Position numbers and translations under genes: made by a program
Part shown: one piece after another, positions 6,655 through 13,132 of the stretch
How positions within the stretch are numbered: position 1 is the stretch's first letter
How the letters are laid out: each line of letters starts with the position of its first letter
The notes under the pieces: model-generated
What the model was told of the DNA's origin: nothing
The model's input: only the letters and a program-made list of their open reading frames with translations
Database searches by the model: none
Source of the DNA: Pyrobaculum sp.
GTDB lineage: Archaea; Thermoproteota; Thermoprotei; Thermoproteales; Thermoproteaceae
Length of the DNA: 27,302 nucleotides
Direction of reading: 5' to 3'
NCBI GenBank assembly: GCA_022759345.1
Contig: JAEMPK010000009.1
Span: 1 to 27,302, forward strand

Positions 6655-7761
6655 ATGAAAGACGTATTCATAGCCGGGGCGGCCCTTTACCAAGCTGGTA
6701 GACACTACGGGAAAAACATCGACGACATGGCCGCCGAGGTTCTCGACAAGGCTCTTACAGACGCCAAGGCTGATATAGATGCGTTGTTCGTCGCCTCCTC
6801 CACTACTGAGTTGGCTAATAAACAGCAGCTCTTAGGAGCCTACATACTAGAATCTCTAGGCCTAGATAAAATACCAGTGTATAGAGTAGAAAACGGAGAC
6901 GGGTCTGGAGGCGCCGCGGTGGCACTTGCCTACCACGCGTTGAGGTCTGAGGAGCACAACTGCGTGGCGGTAGTTGGCGTCGATAAGCCCAACGACGTTT
7001 TAAGCAACCAGCAACAAGACATCTACGCCACCACTCTTGACACATATTTCGAGAGGTACTTCGGCTTCACGCCTCTGTCCTACGCCGCGCTTATGGCTAA
7101 GATGTACCTCAAGAAGTATGAATACAAATACGAAGATCTAGCCCGATGGGCCGTCTTGATGCACAGCCATGGCGTGGGTAATCCTTACGCCTATTTTAGA
7201 AGACAAGTGAAGCTGGAGGACGCGGTAAACAGCGAGTTGGTTAGTGAACCATTAAGGCTGTATGACGTAGGGCCTCTTGCCGATGGCGCCGCCGCTGTCG
7301 TGCTTTGCAACGATAAGAAAGAAGGCCCGCGCATATTGTCTATCGCCACTTCTACAAACGCCATGGCGTTTAGCTCAAGGCCCGAGTATGACGTACTCTA
7401 CAGCTTAAACGAGGCGGCGAGGCGTGCCTTTGAAAAGGCCAAAATCACGCCTAGAGACATTGCGACGGCAGAGGTCCACGACTCCTTTTCAATATTTGGA
7501 GTTCTTGCAGTAGAGTCGCTAGGTTTAGTCAAAAGAGGCGGAGCCCTCGCAGCAATTAAAGACGGCGACCTGCCTGTCAACCTAAGCGGCGGCTTCAAAT
7601 CCAGAGGCAACATCTTGGGCGCCACGGGAGTTTATCAGATTGTTGAAGTGGCTTGGCAACTAACAGGCAGAGAGTTTAAACGTGTAGATGGCAACTACGG
7701 AGTGGTGCACAGCATGGGAGGCGTGGATAAGATTTCGACAGTGGTCGTTGTGGGAATATGA
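6655..7761 (+). CDS. Thiolase-family protein of the mevalonate operon, active site degenerate
   Basis: A 368-residue member of the SCP-x/archaeal thiolase group. By position it should make acetoacetyl-CoA for the HMG-CoA synthase two genes downstream. Overall family blocks are kept: NPYAYF (176-181), the EVHDSF block with H275, SGGFKSRG (311-318) and VHSMGG with H352. However, the segment normally ENACASG, which bears the nucleophilic cysteine, reads ENGDGSG here, with aspartate at position 82 (codon 6898-6900). The usual GHP-x-GATG reads GNILGATG, so that histidine is replaced by N319. The protein therefore probably cannot run the standard Claisen thiolysis chemistry. It may be a scaffold subunit of the thiolase/DUF35/HMG-CoA synthase complex, or use another chemistry. 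The ATG start fits the TATA spacing. Confidence 0.85.
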   Translation: MKDVFIAGAALYQAGRHYGKNIDDMAAEVLDKALTDAKADIDALFVASSTTELANKQQLLGAYILESLGLDKIPVYRVENGDGSGGAAVALAYHALRSEEHNCVAVVGVDKPNDVLSNQQQDIYATTLDTYFERYFGFTPLSYAALMAKMYLKKYEYKYEDLARWAVLMHSHGVGNPYAYFRRQVKLEDAVNSELVSEPLRLYDVGPLADGAAAVVLCNDKKEGPRILSIATSTNAMAFSSRPEYDVLYSLNEAARRAFEKAKITPRDIATAEVHDSFSIFGVLAVESLGLVKRGGALAAIKDGDLPVNLSGGFKSRGNILGATGVYQIVEVAWQLTGREFKRVDGNYGVVHSMGGVDKISTVVVVGI

Positions 7762-7764
7762 CAA

Positions 7765-7774
7765 AATATAAAAA
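7765..7774 (+). promoter_or_regulatory. Internal TATA element before DUF35 gene
   Basis: The string aatataaaaa directly after the thiolase stop is centred about 25 bases before the ATG at 7794. DUF35 and HMG-CoA synthase can therefore be transcribed without the thiolase-like gene. Confidence 0.5.
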
Positions 7775-7793
7775 CCTACTTTAGGGTCAGGCC

Positions 7794-8198
7794 ATGAGGC
7801 ACGAGTCGGTGCCTATTTACTGGAGAAATATTCCTCATTACTACCGCTTGGTCGCTAGGCGATGTAAGAAATGTGGAGCGGTGTACTTCCCGCCTGTGGT
7901 GAGATGTAGATGCGGCTCTAGAGAGCTTGAGAACGTAGAACTCCCCCACGAGGGCAGACTAATTGAGTATACTGTATTACATCAAGTGGGGACGGACTTT
8001 TTAAAACAAAAGCCGCTGATTATAGGTCTCGTGGAGCTTTCCAACGGCGTAAGAGTTACCGGCCAAATAGTCGACGCCCAGCCAGATAAGCTTACGCCGG
8101 GGACAAAGATGGAGGTGGTATTTAGGAGAGTGATCGTCGATGGGAGACACGGCCTAGTTATGTACGGGTATAAGTTCAGACCAGTTGGAGGGATATGA
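7794..8198 (+). CDS. DUF35 zinc-ribbon/OB-fold protein
   Basis: A 134-residue two-domain protein. It has an N-terminal rubredoxin-like zinc ribbon with cysteines 24, 27, 38 and 40 (CKKCG then CRCG), followed by an OB fold (about 50-134). In archaea, DUF35 proteins bridge thiolase and HMG-CoA synthase and form part of a shared CoA tunnel that channels the unfavourable acetoacetyl-CoA intermediate. The gene order thiolase-like, DUF35, HMG-CoA synthase matches that complex. Its TGA overlaps the ATG of the synthase by four bases (ATGA), indicating tight translational coupling. It has its own TATA element 20 bases upstream of the start. Confidence 0.9.
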   Translation: MRHESVPIYWRNIPHYYRLVARRCKKCGAVYFPPVVRCRCGSRELENVELPHEGRLIEYTVLHQVGTDFLKQKPLIIGLVELSNGVRVTGQIVDAQPDKLTPGTKMEVVFRRVIVDGRHGLVMYGYKFRPVGGI

Positions 8199-9247
8199 GC
8201 CGCGTAGGTATAGTCAGTTGGGGGGCGTATATACCGAAATACCGCATAAGGACGGAGGAAGTGGCTAGAATATGGGGCGACGACCCCATACGTATAGTGG
8301 ACGTTTATCTCGTAGATGAGAAAAGCGTCGAGGGTTTTGACGAAGACGCAGTAACCATCGCGGTGGAGGCCGCCAGGCGGGCCATCAGGAGGGCTGGGAT
8401 CGACCCAAGACGCATAGGCGCGGTCTACGCAGGCACGGAGTCGAAGCCTTATGCGGTCAAGCCGATCTCCTCTATACTCGTGGACGCGTTGGGACTTAGC
8501 AATAACGTGTTCGCGGTAGATATGGAGTTTGCTTGTAAGGCAGGTAGCGAGGGTCTCGTGGCGGCCATAGGGCTTGTGGAGTCTGGTAGGGTGGAGTACG
8601 GCATGACCGTTGGCACAGACACGTCGCAGGGAGAGCCTGGCGAGCATTTGGAGTACTCGGCGAGTAGCGGCGGGGCGGCGCTTATCGTAGGCAAAGACGG
8701 CATCGTTGCAGAGCTTGAAGCCATGTACTCCTTCGTCTCAGACACGCCAGATTTCTGGCGTAGAGAGGGCTCGCCATATCCAATGCACGGCGAGGGCTTT
8801 ACGGGCGAACCAGCCTACTTTAGGCACATAGTGGGAGCTGCCAGGGGGCTTATGGAGAAGTACGGCTACAAACCAAGCGACTTCACATATGTGGTGTTCC
8901 ACCAGCCAAACGGCAGATTTCCCGTCCGTGCCGCCTCTATGTTGAATATCCCTATAGAGAAGGTGAAGCCTGGCATAGTAGTTACGCACATAGGAAACAC
9001 CTACAACGCCTCAGCCTTAATGGGCTTCGCAAAGGTGCTCGACGCGGCTAGGCCAGGCGACAAGATCTTGTTGGTGCCGTTTGGAAGCGGCGCCGGTTCT
9101 AACGCTTTTGTGTTCACAGTTACCGACTTAATAACTGAGAGACAGAAGGCGGGGGTTCCCACAGTTGAAGAAATGCTACGCGACAAGATATATGTCGATT
9201 ATGCGCAGTATCTTAAGATGCGTAAAATGATAAAACTATTCGAATAA
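8195..9247 (+). CDS. Hydroxymethylglutaryl-CoA synthase
   Basis: A 350-residue archaeal HMG-CoA synthase that condenses acetyl-CoA with acetoacetyl-CoA. The catalytic residues are all visible: E82 in AGTESKPYAVKP, the nucleophile C114 in EFACKAG and the general base H236 in VVFHQPNGRFP. Length and N terminus (VGIVSWGAYIPKYRI) are those of the archaeal family. The ATG overlaps the DUF35 stop (ATGA), with a purine-rich GGAGGG just before the start, as expected for an internal operon gene. It stands in clear contrast to the upstream thiolase homologue, whose catalytic residues are lost while those here are intact. Confidence 0.96.
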   Translation: MSRVGIVSWGAYIPKYRIRTEEVARIWGDDPIRIVDVYLVDEKSVEGFDEDAVTIAVEAARRAIRRAGIDPRRIGAVYAGTESKPYAVKPISSILVDALGLSNNVFAVDMEFACKAGSEGLVAAIGLVESGRVEYGMTVGTDTSQGEPGEHLEYSASSGGAALIVGKDGIVAELEAMYSFVSDTPDFWRREGSPYPMHGEGFTGEPAYFRHIVGAARGLMEKYGYKPSDFTYVVFHQPNGRFPVRAASMLNIPIEKVKPGIVVTHIGNTYNASALMGFAKVLDAARPGDKILLVPFGSGAGSNAFVFTVTDLITERQKAGVPTVEEMLRDKIYVDYAQYLKMRKMIKLFE

Positions 9248-9295
9248 TACAGCCGGTTTAAACACTAGTAAAAAAAGTCATGTCTCTTTTCACAC

Positions 9296-9520
9296 ATGCC
9301 GAGAAGGCAGACGGACAAAGTTTCTGAGCGTAAAGAGCAAGTTATTGAGTATCTTAGGACATATGGAGAGCTTACGACCAGTCGACTTATACAGATGACT
9401 GGTCTTAGTCATTCGCAGATATTCTACATACTTAAGCTCCTAGAGAAGGAGAATCTAGTCAAAGAGGTAAAGAGAGGAAAGATAGCCTACTGGAAACTCG
9501 TAGAGACGAAAGAGGCCTAA
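9296..9520 (+). CDS. Small winged-helix DNA-binding protein
   Basis: A 74-residue protein consisting almost entirely of one winged helix-turn-helix. Helices lie at about 12-24, 28-36 and 39-53 (SRLIQMTGLSHSQIFYILKL), followed by the wing KEVKRGKIAYWKL. It resembles single-domain MarR/ArsR-like archaeal regulators and has no ligand-binding domain. It follows HMG-CoA synthase by 48 bases. That gap holds an A-rich promoter-like stretch (9267-9276) and the 8-base palindrome GTTTAAAC (9256-9263), which could be an autoregulatory site. Its proximity to the mevalonate genes suggests it as a candidate regulator of them, but nothing in the sequence proves this. Confidence 0.75.
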   Translation: MPRRQTDKVSERKEQVIEYLRTYGELTTSRLIQMTGLSHSQIFYILKLLEKENLVKEVKRGKIAYWKLVETKEA

Positions 9521-9522
9521 CT

Positions 9523-9530
9523 TTTTAAAA
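9523..9530 (+). promoter_or_regulatory. TATA element for the gene at 9549
   Basis: The string ttttaaaa directly after the winged-helix stop is centred about 23 bases before the GTG at 9549, supporting that start and a leaderless mRNA. Confidence 0.5.
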
Positions 9531-9548
9531 ACATACGCCGTAGCTGTA

Positions 9549-10172
9549 GTGATCTCTGAGCTGTACAGAGCTGGAAAAGTGAGACAAGAGGCGTTAGGCG
9601 TGCTAGCCAAGACCGTAATATGTGCAAAAACTGGATGCCTCGCCTCAGGCCCCGAAGTCGTCGTGGGTAGCGTGACATTGCAGTTGACAGACACCATAGC
9701 TCAAGCCCCCAGGCCGAAGGTTACCAAAGAGACCAGGCAAGAAAAATTATTGACTCGTCAACAGCCGAAACTCGAGAAGCCCCTGGCTCCGCAGATACCG
9801 AAAGGACAAGAGGTTGCGGAGAAGGCCGTGGTGAAGGAGGAGGCGGAGACGCCGCAAAAAGAAGTCAAGGAAAAAGAGGCAAGAAGAGAGGAGACTAGCT
9901 GGGATAGGTTAGTGTCGCTGATAGCTGAGGAGGCGAAGATTGAGAAGACAAAGGCTGAATCTATTTTAAACGCCATACTGAACTACCTGGCGACTTATCC
10001 CAGCACCGGGGTTCTGAGGTTGATAGACGACGTCTCAAGAATATCAAAGGCTGATCGCAAAGCCGTGCGGATCGCCCTTGAGACGCTGAGGTCGTCGGAC
10101 GTGATAGAGATGAGAGAAGAGGGCGTTGTCAACTTGAAACAGTTGATTAAACGAGGCGAGTTGCCTCTTTAG
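9549..10172 (+). CDS. Hypothetical protein with charged linker and C-terminal winged-helix-like domain
   Basis: A 207-residue protein I do not recognise. Residues 1-55 form a small domain with two cysteines (AKTVICAKTGC). Residues about 56-116 are a low-complexity linker rich in K, E, P and Q and predicted to be disordered. Residues about 117-207 are helical and end in a winged-helix-like pattern (VLRLIDDVSRISKADRKAVRIALETLRSSDVIEMREEGVV). This architecture, two small domains tethered by a charged linker, suggests a nucleic-acid-binding adaptor, but function is unknown. The GTG start is supported by a TATA element. The 3' end overlaps the converging eS25 gene by four bases. Confidence 0.7.
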   Translation: MISELYRAGKVRQEALGVLAKTVICAKTGCLASGPEVVVGSVTLQLTDTIAQAPRPKVTKETRQEKLLTRQQPKLEKPLAPQIPKGQEVAEKAVVKEEAETPQKEVKEKEARREETSWDRLVSLIAEEAKIEKTKAESILNAILNYLATYPSTGVLRLIDDVSRISKADRKAVRIALETLRSSDVIEMREEGVVNLKQLIKRGELPL

Positions 10173-10501
10173 CTCTTTTTTACAGGCACGTAGATCTCAG
10201 TTCTGTGTCCCTTGGCTACCAAGGTTAAGTCCCCCTTGTCGCGTAGATTCCTCAAGACTTTAAACGCCACAGACATCTTGATGCCGTACTTAGACGCGAT
10301 GTCGTACGGAGTGACAACCCTCATGTTCAGAACCTCCTTGGCGATGGTCTGAAATATCTTCTCGTCAAGGGCCTGGATAGTTCTCTTAGCCGGCGCCTCT
10401 TCTTTCTTAACCTCCTTCTTACCCTTCTGAGGTTGCTGAGCCTTTTCTTTCTCTGCCTTCTTGGCGAGCTGGCTCAAGGTGGGCTTCTTCTTCCCGCCCA
10501 T
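10169..10501 (-). CDS. rps25e: Small ribosomal subunit protein eS25
   Basis: A 110-residue protein with a lysine-rich, disordered N-terminal tail (1-44) and a winged-helix core (about 45-110: IQALDEKIFQTIAKEVLNMR, then TPYDIASKYGIKMSVAFKVLRNL and a basic wing). This is the eS25 layout. The protein lies on the head of the small subunit, and in archaea it is limited to crenarchaea and related lineages. The ATG start at 10501 has a TATA element (10521-10529) about 24 bases upstream. It is divergent from the TBP gene across 144 bases, placing a translation and a transcription gene around one promoter region. Confidence 0.92.
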   Translation of the reverse strand: MGGKKKPTLSQLAKKAEKEKAQQPQKGKKEVKKEEAPAKRTIQALDEKIFQTIAKEVLNMRVVTPYDIASKYGIKMSVAFKVLRNLRDKGDLTLVAKGHRTEIYVPVKKS

Positions 10502-10520
10502 ATCTAGCCGTTGTGCTTGT

Positions 10521-10529
10521 GTTTATAAA
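10521..10529 (-). promoter_or_regulatory. TATA element for eS25
   Basis: Minus-strand tttataaac is centred about 24 bases before the eS25 start codon, the usual leaderless arrangement here. Confidence 0.5.
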
Positions 10530-10618
10530 GATTTTAAGGCTCTGAGCCGGTCTTGGTTACAATTAAAAAGCCCTGTCCTCCGGTTCGTCAGGTATCAAGA
10601 TATTTCGCATCAGGCATA

Positions 10619-10638
10619 TTTAAATACGGATTTATAAG
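10619..10638 (+). promoter_or_regulatory. TATA elements of the TBP gene
   Basis: Two A/T boxes precede the TBP ATG at 10646. The string tttaaata (10619-10626) has the normal spacing of about 24 bases. A second box, tttataag (10631-10638), lies only 8-15 bases before the start, where polymerase would sit. TBP bound to the second box could block its own gene. Confidence 0.45.
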
Positions 10639-10645
10639 TCGTCAT

Positions 10646-11251
10646 ATGTCTTCCAGAGGACCTACGTATCGTATTGAGAACATCGTCGCTACCGTTAATC
10701 TTGGGGTGGAGCTCGATTTGGAGAGGTTAGCCGAGAGGTTGATGATGGCGGAGTACAACCCCGACCAGTTCCCCGGTCTGATTCTCCGTCTTACTAAGCC
10801 TAGAATTTCTGCTTTGATTTTCCGTACTGGCAAAATGGTGGCCACCGGCGCGAAGAACGAGGAGGACTTGAAAAACGCCGTTAAGGCGTTGGTGAAGTTG
10901 CTCAGAGACCACGGGGCTGAGGTCCCCTTCGACCCCGAGGTGCAGATACAGAACATAGTGGCCAGTGGCAACCTCCACGCAGAGGTGGACTTAGAGCAAG
11001 CCGTCTTAATGCTTGAAAACGCCATGTACGAGCCTGAGCAGTTCCCCGGCTTGATATACAGGATGTCCTCACCCCGCGTCGTCATCTTGATCTTTGGATC
11101 TGGGAAGATAGTGTGCACTGGCGCCAAGTCGGAGAAAGATGTGGCTTTGGCCGTTCAGAAGCTGTACAACCAGCTTAAGGAACTTGGAGTGTTGTACATC
11201 GAAGAGGGCGGCGAAGAGGAGTTAGGAGAAGAATTTGAAGAGGAGTTGTGA
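10646..11251 (+). CDS. tbp: TATA-box-binding protein (TBP)
   Basis: A 201-residue general transcription factor that binds the TATA box and recruits TFB. It has two direct repeats of the TBP saddle: residues about 8-95 (YRIENIVATVNLG through ALVKLLRDHG) and about 100-186 (VQIQNIVASGNLH through YNQLKELG). Both contain the FPGLI block and a TGAK turn. A strongly acidic tail follows (EEGGEEELGEEFEEEL). The frame stays open to 10553, but the start is set at ATG 10646 because MSSRGPTYRIENI matches normal TBP N termini and the TATA box lies about 24 bases before it. The TGA overlaps the GTG of the next gene, so TBP heads an operon with a Cys-rich unknown protein and Hjc. Confidence 0.96.
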   Translation: MSSRGPTYRIENIVATVNLGVELDLERLAERLMMAEYNPDQFPGLILRLTKPRISALIFRTGKMVATGAKNEEDLKNAVKALVKLLRDHGAEVPFDPEVQIQNIVASGNLHAEVDLEQAVLMLENAMYEPEQFPGLIYRMSSPRVVILIFGSGKIVCTGAKSEKDVALAVQKLYNQLKELGVLYIEEGGEEELGEEFEEEL

Positions 11252-11736
11252 TTCTGCTGTATGGCGAAAAGTTTGTTGACGTGGATCTTCCACAAGTCAT
11301 CCCTACGTGTGAAAGTTTTGACCCCCGCGTGATTCCGCTGGTAGGCGAAGATCTTCAATGTCTCCACTCTGCTCTGCGAAAGGCAAATCAAGGCGTCGTC
11401 TTGAAGACCAAGAGCCGTCTGTGGGTTTCCCTTGCCAGAGAACTCAGGCCGGATCTCACAATTTACGTCTGGGGCCTTTCTCTCAGGAGGGGAAACGTGA
11501 TACCGGTATACCCCGCCTCCGAGTACCGAGGCTTGGGGGTTTATTACATAAGAGAGAGACGGGACCTCGACGCGTTCATAGGAAAGCCCGTAGATGGTTT
11601 CCTCCTGGATACTAGAGGCTTCGACCCAAAGGCTGTGGAGCTCGTGGTGAAGGGGAAGGTTAAGTGTAACTGTGCGCGGTGCGACGCCGTGGAGAAGCTG
11701 ACGTGTAACTGGTATAGAGAGGTTGAGGTCTTATGA
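11248..11736 (+). CDS. Conserved hypothetical Cys-rich protein between TBP and Hjc
   Basis: A 162-residue protein of unknown family. It is alpha/beta in pattern, with a C-terminal cysteine cluster C140-x-C142-x2-C145-x7-C153 and two more cysteines at 21 and 38, enough to bind a metal. I see no nuclease, helicase or methyltransferase motif. Its GTG start overlaps the TBP stop (GTGA), and its own stop overlaps the Hjc ATG (ATGA). It is therefore translated as the middle of a three-gene transcript joining general transcription and recombination. A nucleic-acid role is a reasonable guess from context only. Confidence 0.75.
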   Translation: MILLYGEKFVDVDLPQVIPTCESFDPRVIPLVGEDLQCLHSALRKANQGVVLKTKSRLWVSLARELRPDLTIYVWGLSLRRGNVIPVYPASEYRGLGVYYIRERRDLDAFIGKPVDGFLLDTRGFDPKAVELVVKGKVKCNCARCDAVEKLTCNWYREVEVL

Positions 11737-12134
11737 GCGTTAAACGCAAGGGCTCGGCAAAGGAGAGGGAACTCGCCAATTTCTTGTGGCAAAAAGGTTG
11801 TGCAGTCTTGCGGGGCTGTTCATCGGGCGGCGGAGTCAGAAAGAGATACGTCCCCGACATAGTGGCTATATGTAGGGGAAAAGTCTTTGTGTTTGAAGTG
11901 AAGTACAGATCTAAGTACGTCCCCATAAAGATAGAGGCGGAGAAACTAGAGAAGTTGATTATGTTTGCAGAGAGGGCAGGCGGAAAGGCGTATCTACTAG
12001 TTAAATACGGCAGAGAACCCTGGAAGGTAGTAGACGTGGTGGAGCGAGTGGGAAGGGAGGAGTACGACAAGGGAGTGGAGCTTAAGTCCTTCCTAGAATC
12101 TATTCTGTCGGCGAAGATGGACCAGTACTTTTAA
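11733..12134 (+). CDS. hjc: Holliday junction resolvase Hjc
   Basis: A 133-residue archaeal resolvase that cuts four-way DNA junctions symmetrically during recombination and fork repair. The nuclease fold signature is complete: an N-terminal glutamate in GSAKERELANFL (E11/E13), then PD at 41-42 (YVPDIVA), then EVK at 55-57 (FEVKYRS). The S-x-GGG loop (30-34), a basic patch and a short C terminus match the family. The protein ends in KMDQYF, which looks like a possible PCNA-interacting (PIP-like) tail; this is inferred from the terminal phenylalanine pattern. It is translationally coupled to the preceding unknown gene (ATGA overlap). Confidence 0.93.
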   Translation: MSVKRKGSAKERELANFLWQKGCAVLRGCSSGGGVRKRYVPDIVAICRGKVFVFEVKYRSKYVPIKIEAEKLEKLIMFAERAGGKAYLLVKYGREPWKVVDVVERVGREEYDKGVELKSFLESILSAKMDQYF

Positions 12135-12142
12135 ACACGTAA

Positions 12143-12394
12143 TTGCACCGTTTTGTGGAGTTTGAAAAAATTGTTGAAATAGCCAAGAGATTGGGCGCCG
12201 GGTCTGTGAGGTACGTCAAGTACAGCTATGCGCCGGCTACGGACACTTACCATATCAAAATATACCTAGTGAGGCCTTTGGAATGGAAGGTGCTTGTTGA
12301 GTTGGTAAAAGAGGTGGAGAGACACTACTCGGTAAAGGTCTACGTACCGCATGCCCATGCGCTTAGGCTAGACCTTAAGAAAAAGTCTGCATAA
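12143..12394 (+). CDS. Small conserved hypothetical protein
   Basis: Up to 83 residues from a TTG at 12143. A GTG at 12155 (79 residues, VEFEKIVEIAKRLG) fits better because a tttaaac box near 12130 then lies at the normal leaderless distance. The pattern is helix-strand-strand-helix-strand: KIVEIAKRL, SVRYVKYSYA, YHIKIYLV, WKVLVELVKEVERHY, KVYVPHAH. It resembles a small ferredoxin-like fold, with a basic tail (LDLKKKSA). There are no cysteines or known motifs. It lies between hjc and a hydrolase gene with its own promoter. Function is unknown. Confidence 0.65.
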   Translation: MHRFVEFEKIVEIAKRLGAGSVRYVKYSYAPATDTYHIKIYLVRPLEWKVLVELVKEVERHYSVKVYVPHAHALRLDLKKKSA

Positions 12395-12404
12395 AAGATA
12401 TAAT
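12395..12404 (+). promoter_or_regulatory. TATA element for hydrolase gene at 12424
   Basis: The string aagatataat overlaps the end of the preceding gene and is centred about 24 bases before the ATG, fitting a leaderless transcript. Confidence 0.45.
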
Positions 12405-12423
12405 CATCGCAGTACTGTGACAT

Positions 12424-13101
12424 ATGCAGATCAAGTGGTTTGGACATTCGGCATTTATGGTAGAGGTCGCCGGCGCGAGGCTGTTGATAGATCCCTGGAT
12501 TTCTAATCCGCTTTCGCCTGCGGCTCCGCAAGACGTTATAAACGCAAGGCCGACTCACATATTGGTTACGCATGACCACTTCGACCACTTGGGGGAGGCA
12601 GTCGACATAGCTAAAGCCACGGGCGCCCCCATAGTGGGCACGTACGAATTGACGTTAGAAGTGGCGGAGAAGGGCATAGCAGAGGCGCAGACCATGCCGA
12701 TGAACATAGGCGGCACGATCAAGCTGGGAGGCGGCATCGAGATCTATTTGACGCCGGCGTTACACACCGCCAACAGAGGCGCCCCCTCGGGTTTCGTAAT
12801 TGCGACTCCAGAGGGCACCGTGTACCACGCAGGCGACACCGCCCTCTTTAGAGATATGGAGCTCATCGCAGAGCTCTACGACATTGACGTAGCCCTTCTA
12901 CCCATCGGTAGCGTCTTCACCATGGGTCCACGTGAGGCGGCCATAGCCACTCAGCTACTACGGCCGAGGAGAGTGGTGCCTATGCACTACAACACATTCC
13001 CCCTCATTAAGCAGGACCCAGAGGATTTCAAGAGCCGCGTAGAGGCGGTTTCGCGGTCGAAGGTGTATATAATGAAGCCCGGCGACGTCCTTAAAGTCTA
13101 A
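12424..13101 (+). CDS. UPF0173-type metal-dependent hydrolase (metallo-beta-lactamase fold)
   Basis: A 225-residue single-domain metallo-beta-lactamase-fold protein. It carries the two-metal motif HDHFDH (H50, H52, D54, H55), a later metal histidine in ALHTANR, the bridging aspartate in HAGDTALF and the terminal histidine in PMHYNTFP. The compact length and the start (MQIKWFGHSAFMVE) match the UPF0173 group (UlaG/YtkL-like). Members are widespread, and their natural substrate is mostly undefined. The gene has its own TATA element and is followed after 31 bases by geranylgeranyl reductase with a separate promoter, so the two need not be co-regulated. Confidence 0.88.
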   Translation: MQIKWFGHSAFMVEVAGARLLIDPWISNPLSPAAPQDVINARPTHILVTHDHFDHLGEAVDIAKATGAPIVGTYELTLEVAEKGIAEAQTMPMNIGGTIKLGGGIEIYLTPALHTANRGAPSGFVIATPEGTVYHAGDTALFRDMELIAELYDIDVALLPIGSVFTMGPREAAIATQLLRPRRVVPMHYNTFPLIKQDPEDFKSRVEAVSRSKVYIMKPGDVLKV

Positions 13102-13104
13102 ATT

Positions 13105-13113
13105 TTTTATATA
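13105..13113 (+). promoter_or_regulatory. TATA element for geranylgeranyl reductase
   Basis: The string ttttatata is centred about 24 bases before the ATG at 13133, supporting that start and a leaderless mRNA for this gene and the aldolase behind it. Confidence 0.5.
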
Positions 13114-13132
13114 GACACTTCGAGGGGTTTTC

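Noticed and set aside
7590..7606. ggcttcaaatccagag resembling a tRNA T-loop
   Set aside because: It encodes the conserved GGFKSRG block of the thiolase homologue, and no cloverleaf can be built around it.
7982..8647. Long 221-codon open frame on the minus strand
   Set aside because: It lies across the DUF35 and HMG-CoA synthase genes, whose products are unmistakable. Its own translation shows no family pattern, so it is antisense shadow.
10553..10645. Upstream extension of the TBP frame by 31 codons
   Set aside because: It runs through the promoter elements and does not resemble TBP. The ATG at 10646 fits the family N terminus and TATA spacing.
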